From NCBI GenBank assembly GCA_947505885.1, contig CANNMN010000079.1, forward strand, positions 1 to 6,198: DNA of 6,198 nucleotides. The letters are read 5' to 3'. Below, piece after piece: positions 1 to 6,198 of this stretch. Position numbers and translations under genes: made by a program. The notes beneath the pieces were generated by a model that saw only the letters and a program-made list of their open reading frames with translations, did no database searches and was not told the origin of the DNA. Origin of the DNA: Rickettsiales bacterium (GTDB taxonomy: Bacteria > Pseudomonadota > Alphaproteobacteria > Rickettsiales > UBA1997). Within the stretch, counting starts at the first letter, position 1. Each line of letters begins with the position of its first letter.

Positions 1-1
1 A

Positions 2-1636
2 AATAATAAAATTTTTATTGCAGCGAACCTTTACGAAATTGACGGAATAAAAAGTAAGTTTGCTAATCCTGATAAGGATGTTGTTGATGCTAGTTTTACG
101 ATTCTTGGACAAAATTTAATCGGCCTGAAATACAAACCGCTTTTTCCATATTTAACCAATCACGAAAAAATCCAAAATAACCAAAAAGCTTTCACAGTTC
201 TTCACGGCGATTTCGTTACAACCGAAGAAGGAACTGGAATTGTTCACATGGCTCCGGGTTTCGGCGAAGACGATCAACTTCTTTGTAAAGCTAATGGAAT
301 TCCGACTCTTTGCCCAGTTGATGAAGCAGGGAAATTCAATTCAGAAATTTTCGACCTACCATCTCTCTCGCTAAAAGGTCGTCAAGTTTTCGACACCAAT
401 GACGACGTCATTAAGTATTTAAAAGAAACCGGCGCTTGGATTAAAACCGATCAATATCTTCACAACTACCCGCATTGCTGGCGCACTGATACTCCACTAA
501 TCTACCGCGCCGTGTCTTCCTGGTACGTAAAAGTTACCGACATTAAAGACCGAATGGTCGAGCTCAACCAAGGCATCAACTGGATTCCTAACCACATCAA
601 AGACGGACAATTCGGCAAATGGCTGGAAGGCGCTCGCGATTGGTCGATCACGCGCAACCGCTTCTGGGGCTGTCCGGTGCCGGTTTGGAAAAGCGAATCA
701 GGCAAAATAAAAGTCTTTGGATCGGTTGCGGAACTTGAAAAAGTTGCCGGCAGAAAAGTTGATAACTTGCATCGTCCTTACATCGACGAAATCGTTTTTG
801 AAGAAAATGGCGAAACATTTAAACGCGTTACCGATGTTTTAGATTGCTGGTTTGAATCTGGTTCAATGCCTTATGCGCAAATGCATTATCCGTTCGAAAA
901 TAAAGAGCGTTTTGAAGAAAATTTTCCGGCCGATTTTATCACGGAATATGTCGCGCAAACTCGTGGCTGGTTTTACACTTTGATGGTTTTGTCGACCGCA
1001 CTTTTCGATCGCGCACCATTTAAAAACGTGATTTGTCACGGCACAATTTTGGACGAAAAATCGCAAAAACTTTCCAAGCGTTTGAAAAATTACGCCGATC
1101 CTTTGGAAATTTTTTCAACCCAAGGATCAGATGCCATGCGCTTCTACATGATCTCGCAACCTGTAATGCGCGGCCAAGAATTACGAATTGATAAAGATGG
1201 CAAAGCAATTCGCGATACTTTGCGCTTGTCGATCAAGCCTTTGATTAATGCCTTTAATTTCTTCTGTCTTTACGCCAATGCAGATGGCATAAAAGCCAAG
1301 AGAATTACTGTCGGCAGAGATTTTGAAAATGTTTTAGATCGTTACGCTTTAGCTAAGTTGAAGTCAGCAGTTTCTAAGATCGATACGGCGATGAGTAATT
1401 ACGACACCGTCATTGCCTGCGAAGAATTTAATCAATTTTTTGAAGCTCTAAACAACTGGTATATCCGCAGAAATCGTCAGCGTTTTTGGAGAAAAACCGA
1501 TGGAAATAATGTAGATCAGGATAAGCAAGATGCTTACGACGTGCTTTACACAATTTTACTTTCGATGTGCGAAGCCTCTGCACCCCTACTTCCCTTTACG
1601 AGCGAGTTTGTTTGGAGGGCCCTTGTAAAGGGCTGA
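2..1636 (+). CDS. ileS: isoleucyl-tRNA synthetase, partial at 5' end and truncated at 3' end
   Basis: Class I aminoacyl-tRNA synthetase that charges tRNA-Ile with isoleucine in the cytoplasm. The frame is open from base 2 with no stop; the ATG at 248 is internal, because the codons before it already read as editing-domain sequence leading into GTGIVHMAPGFGEDD (about residues 78-92 of the visible part). Further on come the YPHCWRTDTPL block, the RNRFWGCPVPVW block, VAQTRGWFYTL, and the KMSKS-equivalent KLSKR at 1067-1081, followed by LKNYADP. That form marks the eukaryote/archaeal-like IleS class, which some alphaproteobacteria such as Rickettsia carry. Only 544 codons are visible, against roughly 1,000-1,100 in this class. 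The N-terminal HIGH part lies off the window. The C-terminus stops after FVWRALVKG, inside the anticodon-binding helices, so some 200-250 residues are missing there. Identity is very secure; whether the truncation is real is not. Confidence 0.96.
   Translation, partial: NNKIFIAANLYEIDGIKSKFANPDKDVVDASFTILGQNLIGLKYKPLFPYLTNHEKIQNNQKAFTVLHGDFVTTEEGTGIVHMAPGFGEDDQLLCKANGIPTLCPVDEAGKFNSEIFDLPSLSLKGRQVFDTNDDVIKYLKETGAWIKTDQYLHNYPHCWRTDTPLIYRAVSSWYVKVTDIKDRMVELNQGINWIPNHIKDGQFGKWLEGARDWSITRNRFWGCPVPVWKSESGKIKVFGSVAELEKVAGRKVDNLHRPYIDEIVFEENGETFKRVTDVLDCWFESGSMPYAQMHYPFENKERFEENFPADFITEYVAQTRGWFYTLMVLSTALFDRAPFKNVICHGTILDEKSQKLSKRLKNYADPLEIFSTQGSDAMRFYMISQPVMRGQELRIDKDGKAIRDTLRLSIKPLINAFNFFCLYANADGIKAKRITVGRDFENVLDRYALAKLKSAVSKIDTAMSNYDTVIACEEFNQFFEALNNWYIRRNRQRFWRKTDGNNVDQDKQDAYDVLYTILLSMCEASAPLLPFTSEFVWRALVKG
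1067..1081 (+). other. KMSKS-type ATP-binding signature (KLSKR) of IleS
   Basis: Codons aaa ctt tcc aag cgt encode KLSKR, the mobile loop that stabilises the aminoadenylate transition state in class I synthetases. The Arg in the fifth position, followed by LKNY, is characteristic of the eukaryote-like IleS class rather than the E. coli type. Confidence 0.85.
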
Positions 1637-3299
1637 TGATGGCATTAGGAGCATGGTTACAGCTCGGTCCATGTACATGAGGAGTTCTGACTGTTGTTCT
1701 TGGAACAGCAGCTCCTATAGAAGCTCGCCTAGGATCTCGCTGCGCTTGTTGAGGAGAAATAATCTCACCAGTCTCAAGATCATAAAGAACATCGTCTTCC
1801 TCTATGCGAGTAGCAGCACGCGCTTCTAGTATTTGGTCATAATCAACGTCCTCATCGGACTTTTTCTCTCCTGATAAACTTTGAATCAATTCACGAGATT
1901 GAGAGGATCTATCCAGAGAGACAGTTCTTTCAATTTTTGGACGATCCTCAACTTTTGCAATATCAACCTCTGGAGCAGCGGTAATAGAATTATCCTTACT
2001 AAACCAACCAACAACTACTGCTTTAGTTGCCGCAACGTAAGAGTTAGTTAAATCGGCAGCATAAGCTAGATAGTTTGCTGGCGCATGTTTAATGCCATCA
2101 AACATTCTTGAGCCCATTTGTGCATAAGCTGCAAAAGGCGCTACCACTATTCCTAAATGAGTAGAATTTTCAGCCAGGTTAAATCCGGCAAAAAAATCTT
2201 TGAAAGATTCTGTTAACTCAGCTCCTCCACCCATATTTTGGTACATTTGATCGAGATGAAGCCATTCAAAAAGATGATCTGGAAAATTTGTAACATAATC
2301 AGAATAAACCTCTTCTTCACCAGTTGCAGCTTTGTAAATCGCACTTGCTGAATAGAGCGTGCCAATAACCGTAGCTGCCAATAGCATCTGCTGACCAGTT
2401 GGCATATGCGGCAAAGATTCTTTTACTCTTTCTTCAAGAGAAACCAGGCCGTTGTAAGATCTGCAATAAAATGCTGCACTCTTTGCTTCTTTTGAAGGTT
2501 CATTAAGCAAAATTGCATCACGCGCAAAATGATCACAAAATTCATTTAGAAATTGCCCAACTCCACTTGCTGGATTTTTATCTTTATATACTTCGGCATA
2601 AGATTTGAGGATCTCAAAACCATCACGCAGAGTTTGTTTAAAATCCACTTGCAACAATTCATTTATATGAGTTTCATTTTTTTCTAATTCAGCAATTAAT
2701 AACTCTAATTCGCTTTTTAATTTTTTTTCTAAACCATTATCTTGGTAGGCAAGTTGATGCTTTCTTAGACCAAGCCACATTTCGTCTTCATTTATTAAAG
2801 ATCTCGCTCTCTTTAAAAGTTTAATTGTTTTGTCAGAATCTTCTTTTTTAAAAGATCCAGAAAATTGAAGTTCAGATTCTTGACCCCCACCAAATTCATT
2901 TTCAGCCGCTTCAATATTTCCTCCCTGCATTTCCACATCACCCAGACTATTAGATTCTATCCGGGAAGCGTCACTTTTTGATCTGCAATAATCATAAATA
3001 GGTTTCAGTTTTGAATATGCTGAGTCGTATGCTGCTACTGTTGCAAAAGCTGGCGCCGCTAAAATAAATGAGTGAGATAAATTTTCTAAAACTCCATTTA
3101 CCAAAACAAAGAATGCCGCCGCTTCAGTTGAAGCACCAATATTATCGCGTAACTTATTAGCACTTTCCTGATCACCGCAAGATCGCAAAACCATTTGCGC
3201 CGTTCCTAAAGTTAGACCAGAAATAGCAAGAGATGGAGTTGCTTTGTAGACTGATCCAGCAGCTTCAACCAAAGAATCCGCAGCATCTTTAAAGCCCAA
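1596..3299 (-). CDS. unknown hydrophobic/coiled-coil protein with a C-terminal Cys/His cluster (3' part of a broken gene)
   Basis: I do not recognise the family. The 567-codon frame can start at a TTG at 3299, but it is open upstream to 3404 and the 35 codons before the TTG (3300-3404) read like ordinary protein, so it is probably the continuation of the frame at 3323-3799 after a one-base shift. Hydrophobic stretches, possibly membrane segments, lie at about residues 55-91, 303-325, 380-400 and 410-432. Residues 189-216 are Leu/Glu/Lys-rich and look like a coiled coil. After about 437 the chain is polar and acidic, ending with HVHGPSCNH (541-549), a plausible metal-ligand cluster. No signal peptide is visible. 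It is the last gene behind the ZigA-type GTPase, suggesting expression under zinc limitation. The final residues (about GPSKQTRS) are antisense to ileS and probably not native. Function unknown; a zinc-related role is inference. Confidence 0.75.
   Translation of the reverse strand: MGFKDAADSLVEAAGSVYKATPSLAISGLTLGTAQMVLRSCGDQESANKLRDNIGASTEAAAFFVLVNGVLENLSHSFILAAPAFATVAAYDSAYSKLKPIYDYCRSKSDASRIESNSLGDVEMQGGNIEAAENEFGGGQESELQFSGSFKKEDSDKTIKLLKRARSLINEDEMWLGLRKHQLAYQDNGLEKKLKSELELLIAELEKNETHINELLQVDFKQTLRDGFEILKSYAEVYKDKNPASGVGQFLNEFCDHFARDAILLNEPSKEAKSAAFYCRSYNGLVSLEERVKESLPHMPTGQQMLLAATVIGTLYSASAIYKAATGEEEVYSDYVTNFPDHLFEWLHLDQMYQNMGGGAELTESFKDFFAGFNLAENSTHLGIVVAPFAAYAQMGSRMFDGIKHAPANYLAYAADLTNSYVAATKAVVVGWFSKDNSITAAPEVDIAKVEDRPKIERTVSLDRSSQSRELIQSLSGEKKSDEDVDYDQILEARAATRIEEDDVLYDLETGEIISPQQAQRDPRRASIGAAVPRTTVRTPHVHGPSCNHAPNAIISPLQGPSKQTRS
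1619..1633. repeat. perfect inverted repeat at the ileS junction
   Basis: GCCCTT-GTA-AAGGGC is a perfect 6-bp inverted repeat with a 3-base loop. It lies within the last codons of the truncated ileS frame and the last codons of the convergent frame. No T-run follows on either strand, so it is not a convincing intrinsic terminator. Its position exactly where ileS homology appears to stop suggests a link to the rearrangement or chimera. Confidence 0.6.
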
Positions 3300-3322
3300 A
3301 TCAACTAACTTTCCGGCTCTTG

Positions 3323-3799
3323 TTAAAGCTGTTTCTTGACTTGCAAATATAACATCAGCTTTGGCGCGAGTGCTACTAAGGTTAAATTTTGCACCAAATA
3401 TTTTTTAGCATTTGGCATTTCAAAGGTCTCACCACCAAGCTTTTTTCCGGAAAGAGATTCTGAAATTTTAAAATGCTTGTTAAAGTCAAAGGTTCTTTGC
3501 GATACAAATCCTGGACCACCACTTAGTTGATCCTGAGCTTTCTGAATTGCAGCAAGCGTAATGAGGTGATCACGATGTTCATGATTTGCAGAGTCAAAAC
3601 TTTCACCAAAAACCGTTTCAATTGCCTCGCGAATCTTTTCTTGAGCAATTAAAAAATTTCCGGCCATGTGAAAATGTTCATCACCTTGTCCATGATCATG
3701 ACCGCATGAAGCTTGAGAAAAGTTGCTATCCAGCGCTTGCCAGAAAGCATCGGATGAATTGACTATTGCCAGTTCATCCTGCATTAATTTTAAATTCAT
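3323..3799 (-). CDS. Cys/His-rich N-terminal part of the unknown protein (frameshifted)
   Basis: The ATG at 3799 lies 5 bases past the stop of the upstream GTPase gene, so the two are almost certainly co-transcribed. No clear Shine-Dalgarno sequence precedes it; the intervening bases are A/T-rich. Residues 31-45 contain Cys32, His34, His36, His42 and His44 (SCGHDHG then DEHFH), and residues 72-78 contain a second cluster, NHEHRDH; both look like metal-binding segments. From about residue 134, after the AAA AAA lysine pair, the sequence turns into an out-of-frame-looking Leu/Val/Lys tail that ends at 3323. The -1 frame there instead reads IFGAKFNLSSTRAKADVIF and runs on into the next frame, so this is best read as the 5' part of one gene of about 730 codons. 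If it is instead an independent 158-residue protein, it would be a small Cys/His-rich protein of unknown function. Confidence 0.7.
   Translation of the reverse strand: MNLKLMQDELAIVNSSDAFWQALDSNFSQASCGHDHGQGDEHFHMAGNFLIAQEKIREAIETVFGESFDSANHEHRDHLITLAAIQKAQDQLSGGPGFVSQRTFDFNKHFKISESLSGKKLGGETFEMPNAKKYLVQNLTLVALAPKLMLYLQVKKQL
3401..3406 (-). other. probable frameshift site in an A6 run
   Basis: On the minus strand the sequence reads GCT AAA AAA TAT TTG. Adding one A, or slipping back one base, gives AAA AAA ATA TTT GGT GCA and continues into the long frame that ends at 1596. A run of identical bases is the usual site of a sequencing error or a natural one-base deletion. A translational -1 shift is possible but weak: the preceding base is T, so the P-site tRNA would mispair in a tandem slip. 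Confidence 0.65.
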
Positions 3800-3804
3800 T
3801 TTTG

Positions 3805-5022
3805 TTAATTATTTGTTTTCCATTCAGGGAAAGGATCTTTGAACTTCTTCCACGATATTTTGCCAAGCTGCATTTGCTCATTTGTTACCAAGCAATCATC
3901 AAGCATTTTAGTAAGATTTTTCTTATCCATATTGATTCCGATCAGAACAATTTCTTGTCTACGATCACCATGTTGTCCGCTAAAATTATTTTTGATTTCA
4001 TATCTTGATTCTGCATCTTCCGGCCATTGTGATTTAGGAACAGCATCCCACCAAAGCCCAGCCATTTCGTTTCTGCAAATTGCTCCAGCCTGCGACCAAT
4101 TTCCCGCGTAATCATATCTGGTAGCAAGCCAGAATAATCCTTTGGAACGAATAACTCCCGGCCATTCTTGATCGATTAATTTTTTGAATTTTTCAGGATT
4201 AAAAGGCTTCTTAGCGCGATAAACGAAACTGGTAATTCCATATTCAAGTGTTTCCGGAACATGTTCGCCTCTGATTTCTTTGAGCCAACCCGGAGCTTTA
4301 CTTGCCTCTTCAAAATTAAAAAGCCCGGTTCCAAGAACTTCATTTAAATCAACTTGTGAGAATTTTGATGTGATAATCTTTGCTCTTGGATTAAATTTCT
4401 TAATTATTCCGTTAAGCATTCCCATTTCATCATCGCTAACCAAATCAGCCTTGTTAAGAATGACGACATCACAAAACTCAATTTGCTCGATTAGTAGATC
4501 GACCAACTTTCTATCGTCACCTTCACCAGCAGATTCTCCGCGATCAGATAAAGAATCGGTTGAGCCATAATCTTTTAGAAAATTATAGGCATCCACCACC
4601 GTCACCATGGTATCAAGAGTAGCAACATCAGAAAGACTGACTCCATTTTCATCTTCAAAGGTAAAAGTTTCTGCAACTGGCAAAGGTTCAGAAACGCCTG
4701 TTGATTCAATTAATAAATAATCAAAACGGTTTTCTTGTGCCAGTCTTGAAACCTCTTTAAGCAAGTCTTCGCGCAAGGTACAACAAATGCAGCCATTGCT
4801 CATTTCAACAATTTTTTCTTCGGTTTTGCTTAAAGCGGCTCCGCCATTTTTAATCAATTCAGCATCAATATTTACCTCACTCATGTCATTAACAATCACT
4901 GCAACTTTTTTACCTTCGCGATTGTTTAAAATGTGATTGAGAAGAGTTGTTTTGCCTGAACCAAGAAAGCCCGAAAGAACAGTCACAGGAAGCTTAATTT
5001 TTTTCTGATAATTGATATCCAT
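3805..5022 (-). CDS. zigA: COG0523 zinc metallochaperone GTPase, ZigA/ZagA (YciC) type
   Basis: A G3E-family GTPase of the CobW/COG0523 group. Members bind zinc and GTP in the cytoplasm and are thought to deliver metal to client enzymes when zinc is scarce. Visible motifs are the Walker A loop GFLGSGKT (residues 18-25), the metal-binding CICC (78-81) in the context [13 protein letters not shown], the ESTG switch motif (106-109) and the NKAD guanine-specificity motif (190-193). A CobW C-terminal domain runs from about 255 ([14 protein letters not shown]) to the end, with the GDRRQE and DPFPEW blocks typical of the ZigA/YciC subgroup. At 405 residues it is full length for that subgroup. The start follows a Zur-type operator and promoter, and the Cys/His-rich gene begins 5 bases after the stop. 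Family and subgroup are secure; the exact client is not known. Confidence 0.95.
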   Translation of the reverse strand: MDINYQKKIKLPVTVLSGFLGSGKTTLLNHILNNREGKKVAVIVNDMSEVNIDAELIKNGGAALSKTEEKIVEMSNGCICCTLREDLLKEVSRLAQENRFDYLLIESTGVSEPLPVAETFTFEDENGVSLSDVATLDTMVTVVDAYNFLKDYGSTDSLSDRGESAGEGDDRKLVDLLIEQIEFCDVVILNKADLVSDDEMGMLNGIIKKFNPRAKIITSKFSQVDLNEVLGTGLFNFEEASKAPGWLKEIRGEHVPETLEYGITSFVYRAKKPFNPEKFKKLIDQEWPGVIRSKGLFWLATRYDYAGNWSQAGAICRNEMAGLWWDAVPKSQWPEDAESRYEIKNNFSGQHGDRRQEIVLIGINMDKKNLTKMLDDCLVTNEQMQLGKISWKKFKDPFPEWKTNN

Positions 5023-5046
5023 AACTTATAAATTTGATAAATAAAT

Positions 5047-5066
5047 GCAATGTTATAACATAACAT
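5047..5066. promoter_or_regulatory. probable Zur (zinc uptake regulator) operator
   Basis: Bases 5050-5061 form the perfect 12-bp palindrome ATGTTATAACAT, and 5050-5066 can also be read as ATGTTAT-N3-ATAACAT. The 17-base form differs at one position from the proteobacterial Zur core ATGTTATANTATAACAT as I recall it, and the 18-base form starting at 5047 matches the recalled alphaproteobacterial Zur consensus variants at about 15 of 18 positions. It ends 24 bases before the GTPase start codon and overlaps the predicted -10 element, as expected for repression when zinc is plentiful. The regulator gene itself is not in the window. Confidence 0.85.
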
Positions 5067-5090
5067 AAGCATTTTCTTTTTCAAAGTCAA
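5062..5090 (-). promoter_or_regulatory. sigma70-like promoter of the zinc operon
   Basis: On the minus strand TTGACT (5090-5085) is followed by a 17-base spacer and TATGTT (5067-5062). The -35 matches the consensus at 5 of 6 positions and the -10 at 4 of 6, with ideal spacing. Transcription would start near 5055, inside the Zur palindrome. The leader to the ATG at 5022 is short, A/T-rich and lacks an obvious Shine-Dalgarno sequence. Confidence 0.65.
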
Positions 5091-5339
5091 TAATTTGCAA
5101 CTTTTTCTTCTGGGATTATGAGTTCTTTGAGGCTAGAATAGAAGGCATTGCCAATCCTCATCTAATCTCACCAACACTTCTCCTCATTTTTGACACACCA
5201 TCGATCCTCAACCCTTGAAGCTACTGCATTCGCAAAAACCACTTCTCAGCTGCCGGGCCGAAGGAAAATTTAAAATAGGCCAAGCGTTTGAGATTGGATT
5301 TATTTATAATCACAATGAATGTACATTAAATTTTAAAAC
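5067..5339. other. non-coding gap between recombinase and zinc operon
   Basis: Apart from the promoter at its left end, this stretch shows no credible gene, tRNA or clear terminator. It holds a 10-bp palindrome AATGTACATT at 5318-5327, just past the recombinase stop codon, with no T-run of terminator type. I found no copy of the ileS junction sequence here, so nothing by eye marks an attachment site. Confidence 0.5.
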
Positions 5340-6198
5340 CTAACCAAAACTCACCCTAAAACTCGCCGAATCCTTATATTGTGCTTGGTTGTGATTATAG
5401 CTCATGGTAGTGCGAGGATCATTATGTCCTGCAGTCTGTTGCACATGTTGTAAATCACACCCAGCCTCAAGTGCCTTAGTAATAAAAGTTGCCCGCGCGC
5501 AATGCGGCCTTGTCCTTTCGAGATTAGCACCATCAGCATATTTCTGCCAAAGTCGCCAGATTGAAGTGGTACTCATCGGCTTAGTAACATCATTTTGCTT
5601 CGGATTATTCGACATCCGTGGAAACACCGGCAAATCATCGGCAATTTTTAACTTGATATTACCCTCGCCGTCTTTGGTGTAATAGCCCATGGCTTCAAAA
5701 TAATTCTTCAGATTGGCTTGAATGTGCGAATTCACCGCCACCTGATTTCTTTTGTCACCTTTGAGGTGCATGTCAAATATCATGTAGCCGTTTTCTTCAA
5801 AAATGTCTTTACCGCGAAGGGCGGCAATCGTCCCTACCCTTGTTCCTAAATTAAATAATATTGAGAGGATCGCTTTATCTCTTAAGCCCACTAATTTTGA
5901 GGTATCAGGTTGTTTTAAGATCGCGTCTATTTCTGCGTTAACCATGGCACGGCTTTGTACTTTGCGATAATTCTTCTTCATCGCTTTAACGCCGTAGACT
6001 GGGTTGGCTTTGATTATTTGGCGTTCGATTAAGTGTTTGAAAAGTGAAGAAAGACCGGAAAGTCGGTTATTGATGCTGGAGTTCTTTTCTCCGGCTTCTT
6101 TCATGGTATCACGGAATTTTATGATGTGGAGTGATGTGATTGATCTTAATTGTTCGATGTTTTGGATCTCGAACATGGCGCAGAATTTTTTTACTGTG
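5340..6198 (-). CDS. tyrosine recombinase/integrase (XerC/D-like), 5' end outside the window
   Basis: A site-specific DNA recombinase that cuts and rejoins DNA through a phosphotyrosine link. Counting from the ATG at 6176, the N-terminal SAM-like core-binding domain covers about residues 1-65 and the catalytic domain 75-278. Catalytic residues are visible: Arg113 (GTRVGTIAALRG), Lys139 in the beta-hairpin (LKGDKRNQV), His225 and Arg228 (PHCARAT), His251 (AGHND) and nucleophile Tyr260 (MSYNH). The set is complete, so the enzyme looks active. The frame stays open beyond 6176 to the window edge, reading TVKKFCA before the Met, which resembles the usual helix of the core-binding domain. The true start is therefore probably off the window. 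It could be a phage or island integrase or a chromosomal Xer-like enzyme; no attachment site or other mobile genes are visible to decide. Confidence 0.92.
   Translation of the reverse strand, partial: TVKKFCAMFEIQNIEQLRSITSLHIIKFRDTMKEAGEKNSSINNRLSGLSSLFKHLIERQIIKANPVYGVKAMKKNYRKVQSRAMVNAEIDAILKQPDTSKLVGLRDKAILSILFNLGTRVGTIAALRGKDIFEENGYMIFDMHLKGDKRNQVAVNSHIQANLKNYFEAMGYYTKDGEGNIKLKIADDLPVFPRMSNNPKQNDVTKPMSTTSIWRLWQKYADGANLERTRPHCARATFITKALEAGCDLQHVQQTAGHNDPRTTMSYNHNQAQYKDSASFRVSFG

Noticed and set aside
1619..1633. Bidirectional intrinsic terminator between convergent genes
   Set aside because: The 6-bp stem is GC-rich, but no T-run follows on either strand and it lies inside both reading frames.
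3401..3406. Programmed -1 ribosomal frameshift producing the full-length protein
   Set aside because: The heptamer is T AAA AAA rather than a canonical X XXY YYZ site, and I see no clear downstream stem-loop; an indel in the A-run is simpler.
3766..4570. Plus-strand open frames opposite the GTPase gene and its downstream neighbour
   Set aside because: They lie antisense to strongly motif-supported or co-transcribed coding sequence and show no recognisable domain; they are shadows.
5083..5160. Short minus-strand reading frame beginning MRIGNAFYSS upstream of the zinc promoter
   Set aside because: Only about 24 codons, no ribosome binding site, and its stop overlaps the -35 element; not supported as a gene.
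5318..5327. Palindrome AATGTACATT as recombinase terminator or attachment core
   Set aside because: No T-run follows in the right place, no second copy was seen in the window, and a 10-bp AT-rich palindrome can occur by chance.
5404..5682. Plus-strand 92-codon frame opposite the recombinase
   Set aside because: It is antisense to the catalytic domain with HxxR and Tyr motifs; composition is that of a shadow frame.

Overview
The window looks like an AT-rich proteobacterial chromosome fragment, most likely alphaproteobacterial and possibly Rickettsiales-like. This rests on an isoleucyl-tRNA synthetase of the eukaryote/archaeal-like class (a KLSKR signature followed by LKNYADP) and on a proteobacterial-type zinc-repressor (Zur) operator. 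The lineage is inferred from motifs recalled by eye, not from a search.

Left block (2-1636, + strand): the middle and catalytic part of ileS. It is open at the left edge and ends abruptly at a stop codon inside the anticodon-binding region, where sequence of a convergent gene begins. A perfect 6-bp inverted repeat sits on that junction. This is either a real rearrangement that broke one ileS copy or an assembly/amplification chimera.

Central block (1596-5022, - strand): an apparent zinc-starvation operon. A sigma70-like promoter, whose -10 element is overlapped by a Zur-type palindrome, drives a COG0523 (CobW-like) zinc metallochaperone GTPase of the ZigA/ZagA(YciC) type. Five bases after its stop codon comes a Cys/His-rich reading frame, and then a long hydrophobic/coiled-coil protein that itself ends in a His-x-His-Gly-Pro-x-Cys-x-His cluster. 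The last two frames appear to be one gene of about 730 codons, interrupted by a one-base loss in an A-run near 3401-3406. I do not recognise this protein. Its position behind the GTPase and Zur box, together with metal-ligand clusters at both ends, makes a zinc-related role a reasonable inference and the most interesting item here.

Right block (5340-6198, - strand): a tyrosine recombinase (XerC/D or phage-integrase type) with all catalytic residues visible and its N-terminus cut by the window edge. The 317-base gap between it and the zinc operon holds the operon promoter and operator; I see no tRNA, attachment repeat or convincing terminator there.
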